From the NCBI GenBank assembly GCA_903772945.1, contig CAICTM010000713.1:1-51660 (forward strand): a stretch of 51,660 nucleotides of DNA, written 5' to 3'. The stretch comes from Seminavis robusta (lineage: Eukaryota; Bacillariophyta; Bacillariophyceae; Naviculales; Naviculaceae). The notes beneath the pieces are model-generated. The model saw only the letters and a list, made by a program, of their open reading frames with translations. It was not told the origin of the DNA and made no database searches. Positions 29,867 through 42,200 of this stretch are shown one piece after another; the first letter of the stretch is position 1, and the number at the start of each line of letters is the position of its first letter. The position numbers and the translations under genes were made by a program.

Positions 29867-30241
29867 GGTTGGATCCAAAAACACAACGTGAAAGCCAAGA
29901 TAGAAAACAAAATGAAATGAGGCAAAGATTTTTGTTGGCGGGTGATGAGAGAAGAAGTCCCCGTTGGCGGCCAGACGAATACCGGTGATTGCTTACAAAA
30001 GTACCTTGCGGGAAGACTGCTCGATAACGAACCGTACTTGGTACCGGTACCGGTACGGTACAGCCGAGAAACCACGTCCCACAGCGGCACCGGTAGCCCG
30101 GTAGGAGCAACAGTATTAGCTAGCTACCTTACAGTGACATTCCAAAGGATCCATTCTATAGTACGATACTGGTACACTATACTAGCTACTAGTAGCAATA
30201 GCTTCAAAACTCTGCGGGGAGACAGCCACCCCGCATCACGC
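29867..30241. other. Intergenic region between RPAC1 start and VPS13 end
   Basis: RPAC1 promoter and leader plus the 3' flank of VPS13. A run of GGTACC palindromes (TTGGTACCGGTACCGGTACG) lies at 30038-30057. A frame of 150 codons crossing 29942-30394 runs antisense into VPS13 and has no domain. Confidence 0.5.
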
Positions 30242-33200
30242 TTACACTGGAGACGAGGCGGTCTTCTTCGAAGGCTTGTCGTCTTTCTCGTTGTCCCCGT
30301 TTTGCCCCACTGCGTCGGGTTTTGCCAACACCAATGGGGCACTCGGAGTTTCGGAAACATCGTCGTCCTTGCTCTTCTTCTTTTTGGACTTTGACTTGGT
30401 GGACGATCCCATCTGAAACCATCTTACACTGCGCCGCCTCGCCTTCGGTTTTGAATCTTCATTTGCATCGCTTTCATCGTCGTCAACGGTCTGTGGCGGT
30501 GCCTTCTTCTTCACCTTGGAGGGCTTCACCTTCTTCTTCTTGTCCTTGCTCTTCATGCTGCCAGTGAGGCGGGCTTTCGGTGCAGGTGGCAGCTCCTCTT
30601 CTGCAAGCCGTGCTCGAATATGGGCAAGTTCATTTCGAAGACCCGACAAGATCTCAGTTGTCGCATCGTCCTTCCTACTTTGTCGCTCCAACTGGTTTCG
30701 CAGCGCAAATATCTCTTGCTGGAGTGCACCGGTATCTGCATCCGTTTGTCCAGAGTGAAAATTCACGCCGCCTCCACCGGCCAATGACGGCCCTTTCATG
30801 AGAGCCAGTTGTGAGTTGAAGATTACCAACTGCTCCATCAGTCCCTCCATACGTCCTATCCTGTCCTCCGAGGACGCAGCCTGCATCGGATCGCCTGCAG
30901 CAACAGCAGTGCGTCCTGCAACTTGACCGCTGGCATCCGGGAATAGGTGTGGTTCAGTCCTCACAAGGGTGTTGGGACCAAGCGGAGGAAAGACCATTGC
31001 TCGTGGGCTCTGAGATGCTTCATTTCTTGCAACATGCCTTGCAAGTCCATCGGCAGAACCGTCTGAAGTCCTCGTGCCAACGCTTTCAGTGTCGTAATCG
31101 TCTTGATCTGGGAAGCTGCCTGACATTCCACTCCCAGGACGCACCAGCGTTGTTGGCATGCTCTCGTGCGCTGATTGAAAAGAGGCAATGCCTTGGCTTT
31201 TGAACTCCGAGAGGTTTGGGTGGAAGCCCCCGCCGGGATGGACAACAGTGGTCGAAATTGACGAGAAGGCAGATTCAAAGTCCTCAAACTTGGCCAGCTC
31301 ACTGAGATCGGATTCAAAGTCTTCTCCAGATGACAGCTTTCTCCATATATTGCTAATTTCGCCTGAAGTTGGACCCTCCAAGTCACGTTTGTGGCATTCA
31401 AAGAGCTCTCGAACCTGCTCTCGACTGATGTTTCCGTGGCTTTGTTGATAGAGAACCTGCTTCACCACAGGGTCGTTGCGAGGTATTGACGGTGGAGGCA
31501 TTGGTGGTTCAGAAGGGACAAACATGGCGTGCGCCCTTGTTTCGATAAGCCATGCAGGACCGCCCATTTCAATGGAAGCCTCCAGCTCACAGGAGAAAAT
31601 CCATTTATCGCGGATATCCCTAACAAGTGATCTTTGTTCGTCAAGTGTCTTTCCTCTAGTTGCTTCAAATGTCTTGTCATGCATCCAAGGGAGACGTTCC
31701 AGTGCAGCCATTAGGTACTTTTCTTGTCTTCCGTTTTGACCTTCGTCCGTCCAATTCTTCTCAAAGTCGAAAAGGCCGAACGCAGTATACCCTTCCGTGC
31801 TCATCGCTGGGCTCCTATGGTGGTCATGGACGACTGCATCGTAATTCCCTAAAATGCAGGAAGTTGCATTATGGATGCGCGTCAACTGTGGACGATTGGG
31901 GTACTCGGCCAACACTGTGAACCACTCCAACGTTTCCCCGTTCCCATACGTTTCCCCGTGTCCGTGATAAGGATCATCTTTGACCCCGCTTTCCGGCTGA
32001 GTTTGGAACCTGGAAGAAGAATTGGGCGTAGTTGGTAGAATCCTTCCTTGATCCTCGTCGTCAGGCTGCGGGCTGCTAGTGCCAACAACTACTGCGTCCG
32101 TAGCCCTATCGTCGCCACTTGGAGAAGCTGTTTGTTGCCGTTGATCCAATACTGCAGTCTTGTCTGCCGGTGATCTGCTTGGCTGATTGGGGTTCTGTTG
32201 CTGCTGGCTTCCATAGTTCCCTGTTCCTGTTGAAGCGCTCATCTTTCTCCTCTGTTCGAGGGACCTAAAGCGCCCCCCAGTGGACCGCTTGTATCGCCTG
32301 GTAATGGTCAAGGCAACCCCATTGTGCCCATGATCCGACACTTGTGAAGACACTTTATTGTTTTCGGTCCCAAGGCTCACTTCCCAGCAAAGGGTTGACC
32401 CCAGACGACCAAGGTTGTCTTTCTTCACCTTAATCAAGACGACACGGAGTGTTGTAACAATGGCATACGTGTCAACTCCAGGCTCCATGTGGAGGACCTC
32501 GGAAGCAACATGCGTCTCATTCCAAGCGGACTTTTTCATCTTAAGGCTTTTTGGAGTGAAATTCTTCAACAGATACATACTGCGTGAAGAAACACTGTCA
32601 AACGGCGCCAACACATTGCTCAGACCGAAGATGTATGGAAGCCGTAGTTTCAGCACCGGTTGGAACCGTCTTTCGAGAATATTCACGCTTTTTGCAATGT
32701 CATGGACTGATGCTGTAAAATGAGTAAATGCATCAAGGAGACCAACAATCGGCTTCGCGACCAACCCTATCCCACCCACTGCAACCCCTTTAGCCAAACC
32801 CAGCTTCCCGTTGTTGCGATACCCTTTGTATGGTGCCGTAACAAGACCACTAACACCCATCAAAACACCGAGGGCAACATCACCGACCGGTTTCGTCATC
32901 ATCGCAGAGACGCTCTCGATTCCGCGTTTCTTCCATTCTCTATTGAGATTGGTTGCTTCTGTGACAACACGTTCTCGATGCCAGTCTCTATACTCAGGAT
33001 CCAGAGACAGCATTGCCGCAGCTTGCCCAGCAGCAGCAGTAGTCTTTGCCAAGAAACCAAAGATTCCACTAGTGCTGTGGGAAAAGAGCGACAAAGTGCC
33101 CTTTGCAACCCCGATTCCAACACTTGTTGGGTTTGTCGGTGATCTCAAGAATGCGACAGAAGGTGTCACCACTAGATCACGCACTCCACTGACAAACGAG

Positions 33201-36200
33201 CTGAACAGCATAGTAGGATTGCCGACAAAGTCAAGTGAGCCAATGATCTTGTAGACTTGCCGGAGCGTCTCCATCACGTAGAATTTTGAGATGCTGGATA
33301 AAATTTCACTCGGGCTCTCAAACACATTGTCCAAGACCTTTCCTTGCAGTCTGATTGGTGCATCAGAGACGTTGGGCAAGACGGCGCCAATAATTCCTTT
33401 CAGGTTCTGAGACCGTTTGCCTTCAAAAGTGAAGGTAATACAGGAAGAAGAAAGGTTAAAACGAATTCAACAGTTGGAGCACCGTGGTAAAACTACAACT
33501 CAAACACACCTTGTCTCTCTGCCCACAGGTCTTCATCATACGTATGCTGACTCCATCTCATGAACAATTCAGAAGGATCTCCTTCTTCCTCTTCGCCGAC
33601 AACTCCTGAAACTCCCAAGTTCTGTGAAATGACATGGAAAGCAGGGTCCATTGTCTTTGATACCCAATCACCCTTATCCGTAAGCTCCCACGCAAGCTGC
33701 TTTTTGCCCTTGACATAGCTAAGATTGACCTTGAGGAGGCCGAGAACCAATTGCTCCACGTAAACCTTGCCAGCCGAGGCATCTTCTTCCGAATGTTCAC
33801 CAACTAGGAGAGACATCAAACCGGGAGTGTCTGGATCTGGCGGCTCGATATTTGTAAAGCGATTCTCTCTCTGCAGTTCATTGCCCTTCGTGTCAACCTC
33901 AAAGGACCTGTTTGCCTTTTGCCTCACTTCACGTCTCCTGACAACACCAATGAAGAAGTCCCACAAGTCAAACAGCCATGACTCTTCAATGGTAAGGTCC
34001 ATTTCCTCAAGGGTGAGACGTATTTGTTGATAAGACATGATATTCTTCTTTGAACGTAAGTTGTCTTTCACAATGAGCAACTGACATGTTGGTTGGATGT
34101 GTTCGACCGGTTTCGGTGCCAAGACAACGGGTTCTCTCGACTTGTCTTCCTGATGATCTAGCTGGACCCAACCCACGACAAGCCCAATTCTGGTTTTGGC
34201 ATCATTCTCTGAGTATCGCAAGTCAATATCCAGAGCCGAGAACGACAAGAGCTCTTTCGCCCTATCTGAATCGATCAAAGCAGCTGATATGCGCCCAATA
34301 TCAGCATTGAAGTAGTTGTTCATGAGTGACTTTTCTGGTTGTTCGGGAGTCTTGTGAACAGGTTGGAAGCATTGGCTCACATCTTGCGGCACCTCCGATT
34401 CCTCGTGATCGATATCAAAGCCCATCTCTCTGTCGTCGGGCCACCACATCAAAGCAAGCTGAATGCACGGAGCAAAGTACTGTTGGAACATATCATCACC
34501 AAGCTGTTCACTTTCTGGGGGACGGGAGCTTAAGCCCATGTCACCTTCCACAGGATCAGTATCTTTGGGATTCATCAACGGGAACCATCGAACATACATC
34601 GGGGTTGTCGAAGGAGCATGTTCTGAGAAAGAGTCCAGGTAATCTTCAATGCAATCAATGCATGAGCCAATTGCGGCTCCAAGCGGGATGTGCAAAACCC
34701 CAAGCTCGCTTTTGTTATTGAGTCGCTCGCCAACCACGGATAGCCGAATTGAACCGCTTGTTTTCTGTGGTTCCACATAGAAGAGAAGATCGTTTTCGTA
34801 AAATTCAAATCTGTCCATATTGAGGGCTGGAGGGATGTGGTCATCTGCCTCCTCATAATATAAACCGTACTCGTCCTGGAGATCTGGTACGGTGCTGACG
34901 CGATTCATGACTTCCTTTGGAGTCCAAGTCGGGGTTACTTTGGCATCAACGGATGAGCTCACAACCACCTCAGGACCGTACTTCAGCTTCACATGCATAC
35001 CCGTGTAAGTATCGGGAAGATTCAATGCCGTAATGGGGCGAATTGTTAGCCATCCTCCGGGGTTCAACACAGACCTCAGCGCTCTTCGGCAGGCACGTTC
35101 GAACTGGTTTCTTGACTGAACAACATACTCAATATGCTGAAGAGCACGATGCCCCATCGACAATGGAGCTAAAGAAGGGAGTTGGAGTCGCTCCTTGGCA
35201 ACTCGCTTGGAGTAAGAGCCTCCAGCATCAATCTGCCTCTTTGGAGCCTTCACCGAGTGATGGATGACAACTTCAAAAGAGGCCTCGCCGACTTTGAGGT
35301 CGAGTGTCTCGTCATTCAAAAAAGATTGTGCATGAGTCCAGCAAGTTATTCGAGGAATCTTCAAAGCAGTTCCATCGTCAGCCTTGCCATGGAGGCGATA
35401 GGGATCAACTCGGTGGAAGTATTGGCCAACCTCGTGAAGAATGAGTCCTCGTGACAGAAGTTCTTTGACCGTGTCCAATTGACTAAGCCTCGCGGCTTCC
35501 TTCTGCTCGTCGTCATCCCCAACGGAACTAGAATCGTTCAGTTTGGACAACTTATCCGTGGGGATATTCACTGACGCCGAAAGCCGCTTGAACAGCTTTT
35601 GGGCAAACATCTTCCCCGTTGTGCGAGCCAGTGTTCGGTCTCCCAATGGGGGCTTAATTTCACTCTGCCGACCACGCATTTGGCGGCGATTGCCAGGACG
35701 TGCACGGGTTAGGTTTGGCGGCGCCTTTTCCATCACAAAGCTGCTGCGGGTACTGCGGCTTGCTAGAGAACCTCTCTTTTGGCGCCATTTTTGAATCCCG
35801 TCACCAGAGCCTGAGTCGGAAGAGTCCTTGCCAGACATATCGAATAGCGAAGTGTCGGCAGAACTTGATGATCCATCTGAAGACGCTCCATGCTCGGTAA
35901 TCTTTGGCAGGCCCGACGCTCCACCGGTCCATTGTTCTGAATCATACTGGAAGCTCTGCCCATTTTCTGATCCTTCACCTCTCTCGTGCCCCTTCTTCTT
36001 TGCAATCTTCTGAAAGTAGGTCACCAGCTTGCTCCTGTCTCTGACTATCCTTCGGGTATCAAAAAAGCCGGCTCCCATGGCCTCGTCGCCATTGACGTCC
36101 AGTTCCTTGCTAGAGCTTGAGTGGGATTGCTTTTTTGACGCATTCCTGTCCTTCTGCACCTTCGGAACCGCCTGAGAAACCGTAGACTTCAAAGTGTCAC

Positions 36201-39200
36201 CCTCTCTCCTTCGTTTTTCTGCGTCCGAGGCAGTCTTCCACTGTTCTCGCAATCCATTTCTCCTGTCCTCCAACTGCTGCAAGCGCTTGCCCGTGAACAT
36301 GATGAGATAGTCAAGTAATGCAGGAGTAGAATGCACCCAATGAATGCGCAGCTTGACAGATCCCCGCCCCCAATTGGAAAGTGGGTTGTCAAGTTCAGTG
36401 CTGCCGGTTCTTCCCGCCAAGGGATACCATCCAACAAGTTCTTGCTGATCTCGCACGCTGTGGAGGTGCACAGTCGCCTGGCCAAGCATCTTGTGTGCCC
36501 CGACAAAACGGAAGTTTCGGACTCTGACATGAATTGAGTGGCCCCTCGTAACAGACACAGCTTCCGCGGGCACATCAAAGACAAAGATTTGATCCGTCCA
36601 TTTTGGCGAAAGACTTTTCTTTGCGTAGTAAGTCTTGCCCCTGTCTCTAATTCTTTCAAAGAACGACTTCCTCAGTTTGGACCGACCCTTCAAGATAACC
36701 TCGCAATAGGGATTGCAGAAGGCTATCTCATTTTCTGGGTTCAAACCGACCGCCTCGAGGACCTCCACGACAATTTGATGGCGCCGATAGACGACGTGTT
36801 CTTGTGGAAAGTCATCTGTGATGTTCAAAGCAAGGTCTTCGATGGTGCGTTCCCTTTCAGCATCATCGAGACTTTCGACTTGTTCCATGTAGAGTGATAG
36901 ATTGCTGAGTGCCGCGCCCTGTAAAATAGCCCCCTCGTTACCAGTGCCCCCAAGAAGATATCGGAGCGCGGCGAGGTTCGCCAATCTGCTCTCTTCTTCG
37001 TTCAGTTGTCGCTTCAAACTTTCCAGTCTTCGATTCATCACTGCCACTTCATCATCACGGGCTTGCGAGGTGTCGTCTGAGATGACCATAATTCTTGTGG
37101 CTCCATCTGTTTCAACTTCGACGTTTAAGTGAACCCTTCTCCTCCGTGCGTCTTGATCCTCTGTCATGCCTACGGGGCACATAAGTATTCCGCGATACCC
37201 AATCTCCTCGAGTTTAACGATGGTGGCTGCTCCAAAGCGACCCTGTTCTTCGTCTTCCACGTATTGGTACGACAAGGCCTGCCTTAGTTTTGATGACCGC
37301 GCTGTCCGTTGTTCTATTTCCCTGCTCCCGGCACCTTCACTCGTGAAACTGCGAATACTTGCGTCATCTGGAGGTTCACTTTCGGGTCGCCCCAGGGAGA
37401 GGCCATCCCTCGCCGCCCTTACAACAAGCCGTTTAGGTCTCATTGGTTCCTCCCACGAATATGCTTGTGTTTGGCCCGGACGGAGTGAATTCCAATTGTG
37501 GCTCTCACAGCCTTTATAACATCGGGTACATCAGTTCGCCGTTAGCAAGCGCTACGTAATTGCAAGCACCAGTACGCAGGCAATGAATCCACAACTTACC
37601 TCGTTGACGATAAAATATCGTGTGATTCATAGATCTGTTCTCGATCCTGAAAGGAGGGTTCGTAGGATCCTGTCGTCGAAGCACGACAAACATGGAGTGA
37701 TGTAGAGGCTTCATTTCCACCCTCAAACCACCCAGGGCTCGATTGAACATGGGTGCTCCTGGTTGCGACACCGAGTCTCCCCCCCCCGGCCCACCGTGGT
37801 TGGTCCTTCCGACATTGCTTACACCACTGTTTCTAGCAGCCTTCATTCGCAGCCGTCTTAGACGTTCTTCCAGTGTTCGGAAGGTGAGAATAAGTCGGTC
37901 CTGAGTTGACTCCGTTCTTTCTTCCTCTTGCTCGCTCTGGCGACGACGCAAGAACCCAGACGAGCGATCCATCCATTTTGAATTATCGGACATCTTCGCT
38001 TTGGTACTACTAGAGGAAGAAACCTGCGCCAAGCGCTGCTTGAGCAGCTTCATCGTCTCTTCGAACGACAACCTTGAGACTGACACGGTGTCTATGCGAA
38101 GCAGTTCGTCTCCTGCGTGGATGTCTGTTTCATTGAAGCAGTGACGACCTCGTCTCATCCCTTTCACAATGATGCGCCTATCACCACCCCAGTCAGTTTC
38201 AAACCAAACACCAAGTTCTCCATCCCACTCACCGCCATGGGCTGGCGGTAAGCAGACTCTGTACATTGGTGACGCTCTCGTGGAAACATGCCTGAAATGC
38301 GAGAAAGTGAGCTGCATTAGATCAAATCTGGAAATTTAACTTGGTTTTCAACAGCAAAACGTACCTAAGAAATCTCAAATCCACAGAGCGTGTGACCCCC
38401 AGAGTGTGATCGCCAGGAAAATCGGATGCGAAACTTGCTGTGAGATTCCACGCAGCTCCCAAACCGACTCGAAGCTGCCTCTCGCCGCGAGAATCTGGCA
38501 AATGGAAGGGAACGAATTCGAGCGGTCCGGCTGTTGCAATGTAGTTGGCGTTTCTGTGAGCCGTTGTGCCCTCCAGAATCCGATCTGAATCCGATTCATC
38601 AACCACAGTCACCCTTCCCCAAAGAGCTTCGTACTGGTTGATAACACTGAGATGGTGGTCTTCCGACGTAGCAAACCTCCATTTACCCAGATCGGTACCT
38701 CTCACCAACTCATCAATTCCCGTCGTCGATGGGGACTCGTTTAGAGGACGAAACACAGAGCTGTCTTGCCATAGTCGCACGGGAAACTCCAGCTGGTTGA
38801 CAAGCACGTATCGTGGGACAAAACGGACAATTTTTGTGTACCCAGACAAGAAACCAGGTGCCACACTGACAACCACCGACAGTTCAAGGGCACGGCCTTC
38901 TCTACAGTGGAGCCTTCGAAGCAAGGAGAAATAGCAAGATCTGTTAGACAAATTGCGGTGCATCGCTTGGACCCGCCTTTGAAACTTACGCCACAATCTG
39001 TGAGAAACCAACCGAGTCCAAACTGAAGCCTCGGGCCCAATCGGAAAAGTACTGCAGATGTTCTGTGCTATCCGCGAGCTGTACGGACAGTCTTCGGTTT
39101 CCAATGGACAGGACATCTTCATGGAAATTGAACATGAAAGCAAGATTGGCCAGTCTTTCAAGCGAGAGGTCCTTGTCAATCAAATCAGTTAAATCCGATG

Positions 39201-42200
39201 GTGAAAGATCACAGCGACCGGGGGATGTAGCCAAAGCCCCAACGGTGCCAGCAAATATGGTTCCTTCGTTCATGGGTCGATGGGAACGGATATACCTGTT
39301 AGGACTCAGACGAGTGGCTCTTGCAAGCTGGTGTCTGTTGACATAATTCCGAGTACTCCCATCAACTGGCTTTGAACCATCCCTTTCAGAGTCTACTACG
39401 GTACCACAAACGAAAGCTTTGCTTCCTTCTTGTTTGTATCGCAAGGAGTGCTGAGTTGTGTTCACAATCCAGAAAGGACAGTAAACGGCTATCCTACGCT
39501 GGCCGCCACCTCCGCGGATATTCTCAATGCTCAGCGTGAGACGCTGACCAATACTATCGACCACGGCTGTTTCCAAAGCAACATCAAACGGAGAGTAAAT
39601 GTTGCCTTCCACAGCGTGGACTTTTCTACCTTCTGGAGTATCCATTCCAAGGCCTAGAAAAGACAGAGCACGGTGGGTGAGAGAATGTTCTCCAACAAAC
39701 TCACTGCTTTGAGCGTTCGCAAACGTACCTGTATCTAATCCCATGGCTCCTGCACCGCCACTCTGTTGTTGGGCCTGCCTCGCCTCTAAAAGGGCTGCGT
39801 ACATCTCTGGATCTTCTGCCATCAACTTGTCTGGGGAATCAGACATTGCATTCAGAGTTTTTCCTATTGATTTGGTCCCCTTTTGTACAACTTTCCCCAT
39901 GGCCCCAGTACCCTTTGTAACGGCTTTCCCAACGGCGCCGGTGCCCTTTGTGACAACCTTCCCAACTGCCCCAGCAGATTTTCCAACCAAGGACTTTAAG
40001 CCAACATTGTCTACGTGGGAAAACAATGACAAGGCAACACTTCAGTTCAACTATACGAAACAAAAACAAATCTCCTGACTCCAACTGGACCTACCTTTGG
40101 AACCCACAGGTGCGTCTGCCCCATGATGGACAAGTGCTCCCTCTCCTACTGGTGTTCTACAGAAACCAAGATTCAGGAGAAGCAGCAAAGGTGCGTCCAA
40201 GCCAACTGAGTGAACGGGCATCTGCTGCCCAGGCTTCAAATCACCAAACCACAGGACCGTCCTTCTCACAGCATGCATCAATTCGAACCTTCCCGTCTCC
40301 GGCAATAGGTTGGTTATGACAAAGGGGGCATGTAGTGCCAAGGTGTAGGCCACAGGACAGTGTATGTCAGATGCGTCAAAACGTTGGCTTCCTCCGATGT
40401 GAGCATTAGTTGACCTCCTTCTGTCCGGCACTATTGGGCTCCTCCCAATTTCAACAGCATAACAAAAGGGCGGCAAAGACTCTCCGCCCTTTGATTGAAC
40501 GACACATGCGAGCTGAATGCCAGTTTTTGCTTTCTCGGGAGATATTTCTGAATCCCCGTGGTCTTCAAAGATGATGGCTGATTCTTGAACTAACTTTGCA
40601 AGCTGCACTGGTTTAGAGCAATAGTTGGTCTCGACGTTCGTTTGTCCGGAGCCTTCGTGACCGATTCCCGGAATCAATTTAGGGAACGCAATATCATCTG
40701 AGGTGTCTGGTCTGAACCAGAGGGATCCTAGGTGACAACCGCCCATGTTCAAACTGCTTTCAAGCAAGTACGTTGGTATCTGGAAGAAATCCCCCGGTTC
40801 CACCACTGATATTTCATCGTCAGAACGTGTCCGAGCATCATCGTGTTCGTCAGTGTTTACCGCCCTTCTGCTGTTGTCAGGCTTGTGTATTGGATCGGGG
40901 TGAAGAAGAACCGAGAGTGGGTGCGTCGTGTTGTTTCTGACCTCAAACAGGCTTCGCACAGTCACCAGGCGTCCCCCATTGTCCAAACCAACTTCAACCA
41001 AGAGTTGAAGAGCGTTTTCCAAGCGCCAATCTTGCAGTATCTTCGAAAGAAGATCGGAGGAGCGTGGTCTGAGCGTTTCAAATTTTCGACCAAACGTGTC
41101 AACCTTGATACCCTGCACCCACCGGAAGCCAGGGAGCTGCAAATCGACAGCATGCCTCGTCGATCTTTCTGCTCGCTTCATACTCTGAGAGCTTGGCAGA
41201 CCAGGGTATGGGACTTCCACAACTGATAAATTCTTGACGACCGAGATGGTGGCATCGAACGACAGGCTGGTGGACTCATCATGATTGAGGTATGTCACAA
41301 CCGCAGGCTTCATGCGCTCGCCATTGAGAAACAACCCTTCTTGCTGGTGAATACGCATTTTCTGCCCAGTTAGATTGCACAGGGAGAAGGCAACGCGATC
41401 TCCCAGCAATGGTTTGGGGATGTCATGCACAACCATCAGGTTTTGATCCCCCGCGAGACGCACTTTTTCACCAACTGTCAACCTCTCTCTCAGCAGAGAC
41501 GACTTGGGGATGACACGCTCAAGCTCTTGTTCCGTATCCTGACCAAACACTTCCTTTACCAGACGGGAGAAGGAGTCGATTACTTCGTCAAAGATCAGAA
41601 GCAAAGCCCCGGAAACATTCAAATGGAAAGGGCAGTCTGCATTGATTGACAGACCAGTGCCACGATACTTTGACTTTTCGTAGAGCAGGACACACCTGTA
41701 AGGCTCCAAAAGAGGCTCCCAGCTCCTCGTTACCCCCAACTTGAAGTAGTCCGCCCAATAATGACTGTCGAGTATAACATGAAGGTCCTCGGGAGGAGAT
41801 TCGCCTCGGGAAATTTGTCCCTTTCTTGTTGGATCTTGAGACAGAAGAGAGGCCGTCACCAGGATCTTTGATATGGAGACAACTGCTACAGGAAGCTGTA
41901 CTCCAAGCACAGGGTCAACAGCAAAAAGCCTGAGGTCGCCGATGTTGCCCCTAAAGGAGAATGTTTTCTTCTCGTCTATCGGTTCAACTTCAATGGTATC
42001 GTCCACGGGACCAGAGAAGAAGTTCACCATGACGGAAGAAGCGAGAGGCAGCACTTCCACAATCACGGTGATCTCGCAAACAACAGGGCCAAGCACCCTT
42101 GTGGGGGTTTCCACGGGAGAGCAGATTGTTGGGGCATCTAAGATGATGGGTGGAACTTGAATTTCATGAGATCGTATGCTACAATCGGCTTTGGTACCAG

